DNA from: Alphaproteobacteria bacterium | GTDB taxonomy: Bacteria; Pseudomonadota; Alphaproteobacteria; DSM-16000; Inquilinaceae | Assembly (NCBI GenBank): GCA_028277405.1 | Contig: JANQGH010000100.1 | Span: 1 to 64,000 of the forward strand | Direction of reading: 5' to 3' | DNA length: 64,000 nucleotides | Shown: positions 35,083 through 43,230 of the stretch, piece by piece | How positions within the stretch are numbered: the stretch's first letter is position 1 | Layout of the letters: each line of letters begins with the position of its first letter | Notes under the pieces: generated by a model | What the model was told of the DNA's origin: nothing | The model's input: only the letters and a program-made list of their open reading frames with translations | The model's database searches: none | Made by a program: the position numbers and the translations under genes

Positions 35083-36591
35083 TCAATCCGGCGTGCGCGC
35101 GCTTAAGCCCAGCAAGGCCCGCCGGCGCAGCCATAGCGACGGCCTATAGCGGTCGTCGCCGGTGATCTGCTGCATGCGCATCAGCATGTCATGCACCCGG
35201 CCCGGCCCCATCTCGTCGACAAGTTCCAGCGGGCCCATCGGGTAGTTCAGGCCCAGCTTCATCGCCGTGTCGATGTCCGCCGGGCTGGCCAGACCCCGCT
35301 GGGCGATCTCGCAGCCGAGATTGCCGACCATCGCTTGAATGCGCTGGGCAATGAACCCCGGCGAATCCTGAATTGCCGTAACCGCGACCCCGCTGGCGGT
35401 CAGCCAGGCCGCCACGCTTTGCAGACTGTCGAAGTCGGCCCCCGGCGGCACCATGACGACCAGCCGCTTCGACGTATCGAACTCTGTGTCGACCGCCACC
35501 AGGCGCGACGGTTCCACTCCGGTGTCGAACGCCGCCTGCGTCGCGTCGCGGCCGCGCGGCAGGGCGGTCACGATCGGGCTTTCGCCGTCGTCGGCCGCCA
35601 GGATCTCGATCTCGGCCGCCAGCGCCAGATCCGTCAGTTCCGGGTCGTCGACCAGCAGCACGATCTTGGCCGGCGGCTCGGCGTTGGTGACGAGGTCGAC
35701 CGGCTGTTCCGCCGGCTTGCCGTCGTCATAGGTGAAGAACCCGGCACCGGTCTTGCGACCGAGGCGGCCGGCGTCCAACAGCGAGCGGTGATCCGGCGTG
35801 CTGCGCAGGCGCGGATCATAGAAAAAGCCGCGATGGATGATCTCCGTGACCGGAAAGTTGACGTCGATGCCGGTCAGATCCATCAGCTCGAACGGCCCCA
35901 TGCGGTAGCCGCAGCAATCCCGCATCACGGCATCGATCTGTGCCGGCATGGCGACCCCCTCCTGGACGATGTGCAGCGCCTCGGTGACATAGGCGCGGCC
36001 GCCCAGATTGACCAGAAAGCCGGGCGTGTCCTTCACCCGCACCGGCGTGCGCCCCATGCGCTGGGCGAGCGCCGCCAGCGCGTCCAAGGTCTCCGGCGTG
36101 GTCTCGCGGGCCTCGACCAGCTCGACCAGCGCCATCAGCGGCACCGGGTTGAAGAAATGCATGCCGGCGATCCGGCCGGGCCGCTTGGCACCGGCGGCGA
36201 TCCGCGCGATGGGGATCGACGAGGTGTTGGACGCCAACAGGCAATCGGGCCCGACCAGGCCTTCAAGCTGTTCGAAGATGGCGCGCTTGACCGCGACATC
36301 CTCGGTCACGGCCTCGACCACAGCGTCGGCGTTTGCAAAACCGTCCAAGCCGTCGGCCAAGGTCAGGCGAGCCTTCGCGTCCGCCGCTGCGTCGGCGGCC
36401 ATCCTGCCCTTTTCGACCAACCGGTCCAGCCGCCCGGCGATCTGCTCGCCCGCCCGTTGCCGCGCCGCCGCGTCGAGATCGTAGAGCGTTACATGCAAGC
36501 CGCCGGTGAGCGCGACCTGGGCGATACCCTGGCCCATGGCACCGGCCCCCACGACGCCGATAACGGCTTGATCGGTTGCGAAGTCGACCAT
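35083..36591 (-). CDS. 3-hydroxyacyl-CoA dehydrogenase (PaaH/3-hydroxyadipyl-CoA type)
   Basis: Protein of 502 residues. An NAD-binding domain (IGVVGAGAMGQGIAQVALTGG) with the catalytic HFFNPVPLMALVELV, then two copies of the C-terminal 3HCDH domain, the second near QDSPGFIAQRIQAMVGNLGCEIAQRG. This double-domain size matches PaaH-type enzymes that oxidise 3-hydroxyadipyl-CoA to 3-oxoadipyl-CoA. It follows the hydratase gene by 68 bases. It could serve the lower phenylacetate/benzoyl-CoA (box) route or side-chain oxidation of hydroxycinnamoyl-CoA; the sequence alone does not decide. Confidence 0.9.
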   Translation of the reverse strand: MVDFATDQAVIGVVGAGAMGQGIAQVALTGGLHVTLYDLDAAARQRAGEQIAGRLDRLVEKGRMAADAAADAKARLTLADGLDGFANADAVVEAVTEDVAVKRAIFEQLEGLVGPDCLLASNTSSIPIARIAAGAKRPGRIAGMHFFNPVPLMALVELVEARETTPETLDALAALAQRMGRTPVRVKDTPGFLVNLGGRAYVTEALHIVQEGVAMPAQIDAVMRDCCGYRMGPFELMDLTGIDVNFPVTEIIHRGFFYDPRLRSTPDHRSLLDAGRLGRKTGAGFFTYDDGKPAEQPVDLVTNAEPPAKIVLLVDDPELTDLALAAEIEILAADDGESPIVTALPRGRDATQAAFDTGVEPSRLVAVDTEFDTSKRLVVMVPPGADFDSLQSVAAWLTASGVAVTAIQDSPGFIAQRIQAMVGNLGCEIAQRGLASPADIDTAMKLGLNYPMGPLELVDEMGPGRVHDMLMRMQQITGDDRYRPSLWLRRRALLGLSARTPD

Positions 36592-36659
36592 CGATTTCCC
36601 CAGTTTGCGAACGGCCCGCGCTACCCCTACCCGATCGTGGCGATGGGCGAAAGCGCCCG

Positions 36660-37430
36660 TTAGCGGCCGTCGAAGACGGGCTTGCGCTTTTCCATGAAGG
36701 CCGAGATGCCCTCGCGCTTGTCGTCGGTGGCGAACAGGAACTGAAAGGCCCTGCGTTCGAACGCCAGGGCCTGGTCCAACGGCGCGGCGTCGGCCATGCG
36801 AACCGCCTGCTTGATCGACTTCAGGGCCACGGGCGGCAGCGCGGCAATTTCGCCCGCGATTTCAATCGCCGTGTCGATGACCGCATCGTCGGCGACCACC
36901 TCGCTGACCAGCCCCATCTCCAGGGCGGTTCTTGCATCAAACATACGGCCCGTCATCAGGTACAAATTGGCGCGGAACTTGCCGACCGACCGCGTCAGCC
37001 GCTGGGTGCCGCCGCCGCCGGGCATCAACCCCACCTTCGGCTCCGGCTGGCCGAACCGTGCGCCCTCGCCGGCAATGATGATGTCGCAATGCATCGCCAG
37101 TTCGCAGCCGCCGCCCAGCGCAAATCCGTTAACGGCGGCAATCACCGGCTTGGAGATGTTGGCGATCCGGTCCCACACGGCGCCCGTGTTGCGGTTCAGC
37201 ATCTCCACCGGGCCGGCCTCCGCCATCTCTGCCAGGTCGGCGCCGGCGGCGAAGGCCTTTTCCGTGCCGGTCAGGACGATCGCCCGGACGGCGCTGTCGG
37301 CGTCCAGCGCCTCCAACCGCTCGGCCATGTCCGCGCGAATCCCAGCGGACAGCGCGTTGCGGGCCTCCGGCCGTTCGTATCGCAACAGGGCCACGCCGGC
37401 CGCCGGGGTCTCTACCGTGAGCATCAGCAT
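36660..37430 (-). CDS. Enoyl-CoA hydratase (PaaF-like crotonase)
   Basis: Protein of 256 residues. The oxyanion-hole motif AFAAGADLAEMA and the catalytic block VAAVNGFALGGGCELAMHCDIIIAGEGARFGQPEPKVGLMPGGGG carry both glutamates expected of a true hydratase (CEL... and ...QPEP). MLML offers two ATG starts (37430 and 37424). It is the first gene of a two-gene operon with the dehydrogenase and is divergent from the Rieske cluster, sharing its 141-bp promoter region. Confidence 0.93.
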   Translation of the reverse strand: MLMLTVETPAAGVALLRYERPEARNALSAGIRADMAERLEALDADSAVRAIVLTGTEKAFAAGADLAEMAEAGPVEMLNRNTGAVWDRIANISKPVIAAVNGFALGGGCELAMHCDIIIAGEGARFGQPEPKVGLMPGGGGTQRLTRSVGKFRANLYLMTGRMFDARTALEMGLVSEVVADDAVIDTAIEIAGEIAALPPVALKSIKQAVRMADAAPLDQALAFERRAFQFLFATDDKREGISAFMEKRKPVFDGR

Positions 37431-37494
37431 TCCGTTTTCAGTCGTTGAGGGGGCGCCATGGTGCTGACGCTTCCCGCGTGACGCAAGTTGCCGA

Positions 37495-37555
37495 TTGAAA
37501 AGGGACGCCGATCCGTGATAGTTTCAAAAAAGGATCACAGTTTCAAATATGGAAC
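37495..37555 (+). promoter_or_regulatory. Promoter and tandem IclR-type operators upstream of the Rieske operon
   Basis: TTGAAA (37495-37500) and GATAGT (37517-37522) with 16 bases between form a plausible promoter. It is followed by two related 16-bp sites, GTTTCAAAAAAGGATC (37521-37536) and GTTTCAAATATGGAAC (37540-37555), whose starts are 19 bp apart and which agree at 13 of 16 positions. The pattern GTTYCA-N4-TGGAAC is the kind of palindrome bound by IclR-family proteins, and an IclR gene is four genes downstream. The position over and after the start point suggests repression. Confidence 0.6.
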
Positions 37556-37571
37556 AGCAGCGGAGGCCCGC

Positions 37572-37874
37572 ATGTGGCACGATGTCGGGGCGGCGGATGA
37601 GGTCGCGGAGGAAGAGCCGATATCGGTGAAGGTAGCCGACCAGGAAATCGGCATCTACCGGGTCGGCGGCAAGCTCTACGCGATGGAAGACATTTGCCCG
37701 CACGCCTACGCGTTGCTGAGCATGGGCTTTGTCGAGGGCGAGGAGGTCGAATGCCCCTTGCACGGCGCCCTGTTCCACATTCCCACCGGCAAATGCCTGG
37801 CCGAGCCGGCCGACCGAGACGTCGCCACCTTTCCGGTGCGCGAGGAAAACGGCCGCATCATGGTCGAGGTTTAG
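37572..37874 (+). CDS. Rieske-type [2Fe-2S] ferredoxin of an aromatic-ring oxygenase
   Basis: Protein of 100 residues from ATG 37572, which has GGAGG six bases upstream; a longer frame overlaps the operator. Rieske ligands are C42, H44 (CPHAYA) and C61, H64 (CPLHGA). Such soluble ferredoxins (BphA3/CarAc type) carry electrons from a flavin reductase to the oxygenase. The oxygenase (38199) and the reductase (41013) are in the same operon, giving a three-component system. Confidence 0.92.
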   Translation: MWHDVGAADEVAEEEPISVKVADQEIGIYRVGGKLYAMEDICPHAYALLSMGFVEGEEVECPLHGALFHIPTGKCLAEPADRDVATFPVREENGRIMVEV

Positions 37875-37886
37875 GAGCGACACGCC

Positions 37887-38183
37887 ATGGACCACAACCC
37901 GCACCTGAAGAGCTGGGCCGTGCCGACGCCGAACAAGGTCGCCGGCAAGGGCCATGTGGAGATCCCGGCCGAGGCGGAGAACATCGTCTGGCAGACCCGG
38001 GCCGCACCCCCGTCGGATTATGAGAACGCCCTTGGCGACGCGATCGAAACGGCGTTCGGCGAGGGGCATTACGACCTGGCACCGCTCGTCGCGCGCATCA
38101 ACGCGTTGGGCGTCATGTCGCCCGAGGGCACGCCATGGACCGAGGACCGGTTCAAGACCGAAATGGCCCGGCTGGGCTACTAG
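37887..38183 (+). CDS. Small recombinase-like helix-turn-helix protein in oxygenase operon
   Basis: Protein of 98 residues. The C-terminal part APLVARINALGVMSPEGTPWTEDRFKTEMARLGY resembles the short helical segment of serine-recombinase C-terminal regions (N-x-x-G-...-P-x-G-x-x-W), but there is no catalytic domain. Proteins of this kind occur as small companions in aromatic oxygenase operons; the role is unknown. It lies between the ferredoxin and oxygenase genes (12- and 15-base gaps), so it is probably part of or accessory to the oxygenase. Confidence 0.7.
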   Translation: MDHNPHLKSWAVPTPNKVAGKGHVEIPAEAENIVWQTRAAPPSDYENALGDAIETAFGEGHYDLAPLVARINALGVMSPEGTPWTEDRFKTEMARLGY

Positions 38184-38198
38184 GCAGGGGGAGGCAGG

Positions 38199-39245
38199 AT
38201 GATGACGACCGACACGCTTGAGGCCCTGGCCGAAGACAGGCTGAACAAGGGGTTGCTGAACCTGTGGTACCCGGTGCTGCCAAGCTGGGCGGTGCAGGGC
38301 GCGCCGGTCGGCATCACACGCCTGTCCCAGAACATCGTCGTCTGGCGCGACGCGGACGGGCAGGTCCACGCCATCGAGGATCGTTGCCCCCATCGCGGCG
38401 CCCGGCTGTCCATGGGCTGGAATCTGGGCGACCGGCTGGCCTGCTGGTATCACGGGGTCGAGGTCGACGGCACCGGCACGGTCGTCGACGTGCCGGCGGT
38501 GAATGATTGCCCCCTGGTCGGCCAGTCATGCGTGAAATCCTATCCGGCCGAAGAGCGCAACGACGCCATCTTTCTTTATTTCGGCGACGCGCTGCATGCC
38601 GAACCGCCGGCGCTGGATCTGCCCGAACAGCTCACGTCGGACGAGTACAGCGCCTTCCTCTGCACCGCGATTTGGAAGTGCAACTACCGCTATGCGGTCG
38701 ACAATGTCATGGACCCGATGCACGGCGCCTATCTGCACGCGCAGTCGCACTCCATGGCTTTCGGCGACAAGCAGGCGGACATGCGGGTCCGCAAGACCGA
38801 CACCGGCTTCATCTTCGAAAAGACGGGCCAGAAGGACGTCAATTTCGACTGGGTCGAATATGGCGAAAGCGGCGCCATCTGGCTGCGCCTGTCGATTCCG
38901 TACCGCAAGCAGCACGGGCCGGGCGGCTCGTTCTACATCATCGGCTTCGCCACGCCGATGGACGAAAACCACACCCAGGTCTTCTTCTGGCGTGTCCGCA
39001 AGGTCCAGGGCTGGCAGCGCGACGTTTGGCGTTTCCTCTACCGCAACCGGCTGGAAGGATTGCATTGGGCGGTGCTGGAGCAGGACCGCGTGGTTCTAGA
39101 GCGCATGGCGCCCGACGCGCGCGGCCATGAATTCCTCTACCAGCACGATGTCGGCTTGAGCCGGCTGCGCCGGGTCATGGAAAAGCAGGCGCACAGCCAG
39201 GTTGCGGCGCTGAACGACGCCGCCCCCGCAGAGGCGGCCGAATGA
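38199..39245 (+). CDS. Rieske non-heme iron oxygenase, terminal (alpha) component
   Basis: Protein of 348 residues, the size of the phthalate dioxygenase/vanillate demethylase group. Rieske ligands are C63, H65 (CPHRGARL) and C82, H85 (CWYHG). The catalytic iron motif DNVMDPMHGAYLH gives H175 and H180 with the bridging Asp near 172. No beta subunit gene is present. Together with the ferredoxin and an FAD reductase it should hydroxylate an aromatic ring or remove an O-alkyl group. The next gene, the IclR regulator, overlaps it by four bases (ATGA). Confidence 0.93.
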   Translation: MMTTDTLEALAEDRLNKGLLNLWYPVLPSWAVQGAPVGITRLSQNIVVWRDADGQVHAIEDRCPHRGARLSMGWNLGDRLACWYHGVEVDGTGTVVDVPAVNDCPLVGQSCVKSYPAEERNDAIFLYFGDALHAEPPALDLPEQLTSDEYSAFLCTAIWKCNYRYAVDNVMDPMHGAYLHAQSHSMAFGDKQADMRVRKTDTGFIFEKTGQKDVNFDWVEYGESGAIWLRLSIPYRKQHGPGGSFYIIGFATPMDENHTQVFFWRVRKVQGWQRDVWRFLYRNRLEGLHWAVLEQDRVVLERMAPDARGHEFLYQHDVGLSRLRRVMEKQAHSQVAALNDAAPAEAAE

Positions 39246-40060
39246 CGGCGGAGCGCAAATCCGAACCCGCCTATCCCGTTCCCGGGCTGGAACGCGGCAT
39301 CCGAATCTTGCAGATGTTCAATGCGGGCCGGCGCAGCATCGCCCCGCCGGAAATTGCTCGCGAGTTGGGCCTGCCGCGCACGACCGTCTACCGCCTGGTT
39401 CAGGCCTTGGAGCATCTGGGGCTGTTGGAACGGCTGGAGGGGGGCTCGTCGTTCCGTCCCGGCCTGGCGATCCTCAGCCTGGGCTTTGAATGCCTGGCAT
39501 CACTGGACATCAGCGAGTTGGGTCGGCCGGTGCTGGACGAGTTGAGCGATCAGACGGGACTGGCCAGCCATCTGGTGCTGCGCGACGGTGTCGACGTCGT
39601 GGTGGTGCAAAAGGCGCAAGGCAAGTCGCCCTTTGCCAGCGCCCTGCAGATCGGCACGCGCCTGCCGGTGCACGGCACCGTGCTTGGCCGGATGAGCCTG
39701 ATCGACATGCCGAAGGATGAGCTGGACCAGCTTTTCGACAACCAGGACATGTCGGCCTTCACAGAACAGACGCCGCGGACCGTCGACGCGCTGGCCGCCA
39801 TGCTGGTGCTCGACGCCAAGCGCGGCTACGCGGTCAGCGATTCGTTCTTCGAGCAAGGCATCTCGACGATCGCCGCACCGGTGCGCGACCAAAGCGGCCT
39901 GTCGGTCGGGGCGGTCAACGTGACGCTGCGGGGCGCGCCCTCGTCCGATCCGGCGTTCGACGCGCTGGTCGACCAGGTGGTCAAAGCCGGCACCGCCTTG
40001 TCGCGCTCGCTGCGCTATCAGCGCGCGTTCACGCGCGAACCCATGCCGCACGCCGGATAG
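39242..40060 (+). CDS. IclR-family transcriptional regulator
   Basis: Protein of 272 residues. The winged helix-turn-helix is at about 15-75 (LERGIRILQMFNAGRRSIAPPEIARELGLPRTTVYRLVQALEHLGLLERL), followed by the GAF-like effector domain (ELGRPVLDELSDQTGLASHLVLRDGVDVVVVQ, RGYAVSDSFFEQGISTIAAPVRD). IclR proteins of the PcaR/PobR kind often govern aromatic catabolism. It is translationally coupled to the oxygenase gene, and palindromes that fit the family occur at both promoters of the cluster (37521, 42274), so it is probably autoregulated. Confidence 0.94.
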   Translation: MTAERKSEPAYPVPGLERGIRILQMFNAGRRSIAPPEIARELGLPRTTVYRLVQALEHLGLLERLEGGSSFRPGLAILSLGFECLASLDISELGRPVLDELSDQTGLASHLVLRDGVDVVVVQKAQGKSPFASALQIGTRLPVHGTVLGRMSLIDMPKDELDQLFDNQDMSAFTEQTPRTVDALAAMLVLDAKRGYAVSDSFFEQGISTIAAPVRDQSGLSVGAVNVTLRGAPSSDPAFDALVDQVVKAGTALSRSLRYQRAFTREPMPHAG

Positions 40061-40075
40061 GCAGGAGATCTAACC

Positions 40076-40999
40076 ATGCGCTTCACCGGTATCGACGGTG
40101 TCACCTTCGGCGTAGCCGACTTCCCGGAATGCGAACGCTTTCTGGACGATTGGGGCCTGGCCCGCGCAGCCGACGAGGCCGACGCCAAGGTCTGGACGAC
40201 GCTGGATGGCGGCGAAGTGCGGCTGCGCCCGATCGACGCCGACGATCTACCGCCCCCCTTCGAGGACGGCCCCACCTTGCGCCAGGTCGTGTGGGGCCTG
40301 GCGGATGAGGCCTCGCTGGCGGAGGCCCGTGGCACGCTGCGTGAACGCCCCGATTTCCGTGAAGGCGACGACTGGGTGTCGGTTACCGACCCCAACGGCA
40401 TGGGCCTGAGGCTGCAGGTCAGCCGGCGCCACGACCCGCAGATCGGCGGCTCGCCGACGAACACGGCCGGCAATATGGTGCGTATCGATGAACGCAGCCC
40501 GGTCTACGAACGGGCGCACCCGATCTCGATCGGCCATGTGGTCTTTTTCACCGCCGATATCGAGGCGACGCTGGCGTTCTACACGGACGTGCTCGGCTTT
40601 CGCGTTTCCGACAGCTATCCGAAGGCGGGCTATTTTCTGCGCTGCAAGGCCGAGGGCGGGCACCACAACCTCTTCCTGCTGCAGACGCCGGACAAGAAGC
40701 GCGGCCTGAACCATGTCGCCTTCACCGTGCGCGATATCCACGAGGTCTTCGGCGGCGGCGTGCACATGAGCGGCAAGGGCTGGCCGACCCAAATCGGCCC
40801 CGGCCGTCACCCGATCTCGTCGGCCTATTTCTGGTACTTCCACAATCCGTGCGGCGGCTTGGCGGAGTATTACGCCAACGAGGATTATTGCACCGACGCC
40901 TGGCAGCCAAAGGAATGGCAGCGCAGCACCGCCAACTTCGCCGAATGGGCCGTGGCCGGCGGCATCGACGGCGAGACCCGTCGGCAAAAGGCCAAGTGA
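40076..40999 (+). CDS. Extradiol (type I, VOC-fold) ring-cleavage dioxygenase
   Basis: Protein of 307 residues with two vicinal-oxygen-chelate modules. The second module has all three iron ligands: H154 (IGHVVFF), H213 (LNHVAFTVRD) and E264 (GGLAEYY), as in BphC/catechol 2,3-dioxygenases. The first module has lost them, as is usual. It would cleave a catechol-type product next to its hydroxyl groups. Its position after the Rieske genes suggests it acts on the product of that oxygenase. Confidence 0.88.
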   Translation: MRFTGIDGVTFGVADFPECERFLDDWGLARAADEADAKVWTTLDGGEVRLRPIDADDLPPPFEDGPTLRQVVWGLADEASLAEARGTLRERPDFREGDDWVSVTDPNGMGLRLQVSRRHDPQIGGSPTNTAGNMVRIDERSPVYERAHPISIGHVVFFTADIEATLAFYTDVLGFRVSDSYPKAGYFLRCKAEGGHHNLFLLQTPDKKRGLNHVAFTVRDIHEVFGGGVHMSGKGWPTQIGPGRHPISSAYFWYFHNPCGGLAEYYANEDYCTDAWQPKEWQRSTANFAEWAVAGGIDGETRRQKAK

Positions 41000-41012
41000 G
41001 CAGGGTTTTCGT

Positions 41013-42224
41013 GTGACCGAGTCCATCGTCATCGTCGGGGCCGGCCAGGCCGGCGGCTGGGTCGCCAAGACGCTGCGCGACAAGGGCTATGGCGGCGCGC
41101 TGACCTTGATCGGCGACGAGCCCCATCGGCCTTACGAACGACCTCCGCTCTCCAAGGCCGTGCTGGCCGGCGAGGCGGCGGACGACAGCGTCCACCTGTT
41201 CGCCCATGACGTGTTCGACGGGTTGGACATCGACTTCCGGCCCAACCAATCGGCCCGATCCATCGACCGGGAGCAGAAGCGGGTTCTTCTGGACGATGGC
41301 GCGGTCCCCTATGACCGGCTGGTCCTGGCGACGGGCGGGCGGCCGCGCCTGCTGCCCATGCCGGAGGCGATCGCGGACCGTGTCCATACGCTGCGCGACT
41401 TGGCCGATGCCAATGCCCTGCGCGCGACCCTGCAAAATGGCGGCCACCTGACGATCATCGGCGGCGGCTGGATCGGCCTCGAGGTCGCCGCGACCGCCCG
41501 CAAGCTGGGCTGTGAGGTCACGGTGATCGAAGCCGCGCCGCGCCTGTGCTCGCGCGCCGCCAGCGAACTGCTCAGCGCCTATTTGCTTGAGCTTCACCAG
41601 GCCAACGGGGTCGACGTCCGTCTTGAAACCAGCGTGACCGAACTGGACGAGCGGGACGGCCGCATCGTTTGCACGCTGTCCGATGGGCAGAGGCAGGAAA
41701 CCGACGCGCTTCTGATCGGCATCGGCATCGTGCCCAACGTGGAACTGGCCGACGCGGCGGGCTTGGCCATCGACAATGGCATCGTCGTCGACGCGCGCGG
41801 CCAGACCGAGGATCCGTCGATCTTCGCGGTCGGGGACGTCGCCCATCGCTTCAGTGATTTGGCGGGCCATCATCGACGCCTGGAAAGCTGGGCCAACGCC
41901 CAGAATGAAGGCATCGCCGTCGGCCACGCCCTGCTCGGCCTCGGCCGCCCGGCGGAAGACATCCCCTGGTTCTGGTCCGACCAGCACGGCACCAACATCC
42001 AGATCCTCGGCACGCCGCCCGACCATGCGACCACGATCGTTCGAGACGGCGATAGCGATCACACCTGCTTCTACCTGGTCGACGGCGCCCTGGTCGGCGT
42101 TCATGCCTGCAACAACCCGATCGCCATCAGGGTCGCGACGCGCCTGATCGCGCGAGGCATTCCGGTCACGGCCGATCAGCTGGCCGATCCGTCGATCCCG
42201 CTCAAATCGCTGCTGAAGTCATGA
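41013..42224 (+). CDS. FAD-dependent ferredoxin reductase (BphA4 type)
   Basis: Protein of 403 residues from GTG. The FAD motif IVIVGAGQAGGWVAKTLR, the NAD motif LTIIGGGWIGLEVAATARKLG and the second FAD block IFAVGDVAHRF are intact. Glutathione-reductase-like reductases of this type pass electrons from NADH to the Rieske ferredoxin encoded at 37572. It is the last gene of the first transcription unit of the cluster; a promoter with operators follows. Confidence 0.93.
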   Translation: MTESIVIVGAGQAGGWVAKTLRDKGYGGALTLIGDEPHRPYERPPLSKAVLAGEAADDSVHLFAHDVFDGLDIDFRPNQSARSIDREQKRVLLDDGAVPYDRLVLATGGRPRLLPMPEAIADRVHTLRDLADANALRATLQNGGHLTIIGGGWIGLEVAATARKLGCEVTVIEAAPRLCSRAASELLSAYLLELHQANGVDVRLETSVTELDERDGRIVCTLSDGQRQETDALLIGIGIVPNVELADAAGLAIDNGIVVDARGQTEDPSIFAVGDVAHRFSDLAGHHRRLESWANAQNEGIAVGHALLGLGRPAEDIPWFWSDQHGTNIQILGTPPDHATTIVRDGDSDHTCFYLVDGALVGVHACNNPIAIRVATRLIARGIPVTADQLADPSIPLKSLLKS

Positions 42225-42245
42225 CCCCAAATCGCGCCCTTCAGC

Positions 42246-42308
42246 TTGACTCAGCCGCGCGCTGCAATACACTGTTCCAATGATAGTCTATCGTTCCATA
42301 TCTGGAAC
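42246..42308 (+). promoter_or_regulatory. Promoter and IclR-type operators upstream of the ABC importer operon
   Basis: TTGACT (42246-42251) and TACACT (42268-42273) with 16 bases between are a plausible promoter. Directly after it come a half-site GTTCCA (42274-42279) and a perfect palindrome GTTCCATATCTGGAAC (42293-42308; arms GTTCCA/TGGAAC). The sites start 19 bp apart, the same spacing and the same position relative to the -10 box as at 37521/37540. The shared layout indicates one regulator, probably the IclR protein at 39242. Confidence 0.62.
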
Positions 42309-42344
42309 AGACTGCCGATTTGACGCCGGTGGTCGGCCCCCGTC

Positions 42345-43214
42345 ATGACCGTCGTGCAAATGGCGGATTCGGGCGACAGGCCGGACACCGTGGCGGAGCC
42401 CACGCGGCTGACCTTTGAGCAGGTCACGAAGCAGTTTCCTCAGCGCGGCAACCGGCGCCAGCGCAAGCGGATGATCACGGCCGTCCAAGATCTCAGCCTG
42501 ATCTGCCATGACCAGGAGGTGGTGACCATCATCGGCCCCAGCGGCTGCGGCAAGAGTACGCTACTGAACATGGCCTCCGGGCTCGATCGGCCCACCAAGG
42601 GGCGCATCACAGTGGATGACGAGCCGGTCGACGGGCCGAACAGCCATGTCGCCTTCATGCTGCAGAAGGACCTGCTGCTGCCCTGGCGCACGATCCGCGA
42701 GAATGTCGAGTTCGGGCAGGAGATCCAGGGCGTGTCGCGGGCCGAACGCCGCGCGCGTGCGCACGAATTGCTGGCGCAGTACCGGCTGGACGAATTCGCC
42801 GACTATTACCCGCACCAGATATCCGGCGGCATGCGCCAGCGGGCGGCCCTGGCCCGCACCCTGGCCAACGACCCCGACGTCTTGCTGATGGACGAACCCT
42901 TCTCTGCCCTGGACGCCCAGACCAAGATGATCCTGCAGCGGGATCTGGCGCAGACGCTGATCGCGCGCCAGAAGACGGCTTTGTTCATCACCCACGATCT
43001 GGAAGAGGCGGTGGCCCTGTCCGACCGGGTGCTGGTGATGTCGAACCGGCCCGGAACGATCATCGAGGAGATCATCATCGATCTGCCCGACCGGGACGAG
43101 CCGTTCGCCCGCCGGCAACATCCGCGCATGGCCGGCTTCACTCGACGCCTGATGGAATTGCTGCATCTCGGCGACGCGCCGGAGCAGACGACGGCCAAGC
43201 AAAGGCCGCACTAA
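42345..43214 (+). CDS. ABC transporter ATP-binding protein (SsuB/TauB/NrtD type)
   Basis: Protein of 289 residues. Walker A GPSGCGKST, Q-loop FMLQKDLLLPWRTI, signature ISGGMRQRAALARTLAND, Walker B VLLMDEPFSALDAQT, switch histidine ITHDLEEAV. The family imports sulfonates, nitrate, pyrimidine precursors and also phthalate-type acids. It begins the second transcription unit of the cluster and presumably imports the compound attacked by the Rieske oxygenase. Confidence 0.92.
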   Translation: MTVVQMADSGDRPDTVAEPTRLTFEQVTKQFPQRGNRRQRKRMITAVQDLSLICHDQEVVTIIGPSGCGKSTLLNMASGLDRPTKGRITVDDEPVDGPNSHVAFMLQKDLLLPWRTIRENVEFGQEIQGVSRAERRARAHELLAQYRLDEFADYYPHQISGGMRQRAALARTLANDPDVLLMDEPFSALDAQTKMILQRDLAQTLIARQKTALFITHDLEEAVALSDRVLVMSNRPGTIIEEIIIDLPDRDEPFARRQHPRMAGFTRRLMELLHLGDAPEQTTAKQRPH

Positions 43215-43230
43215 ACAGGAGGCTTCAACA

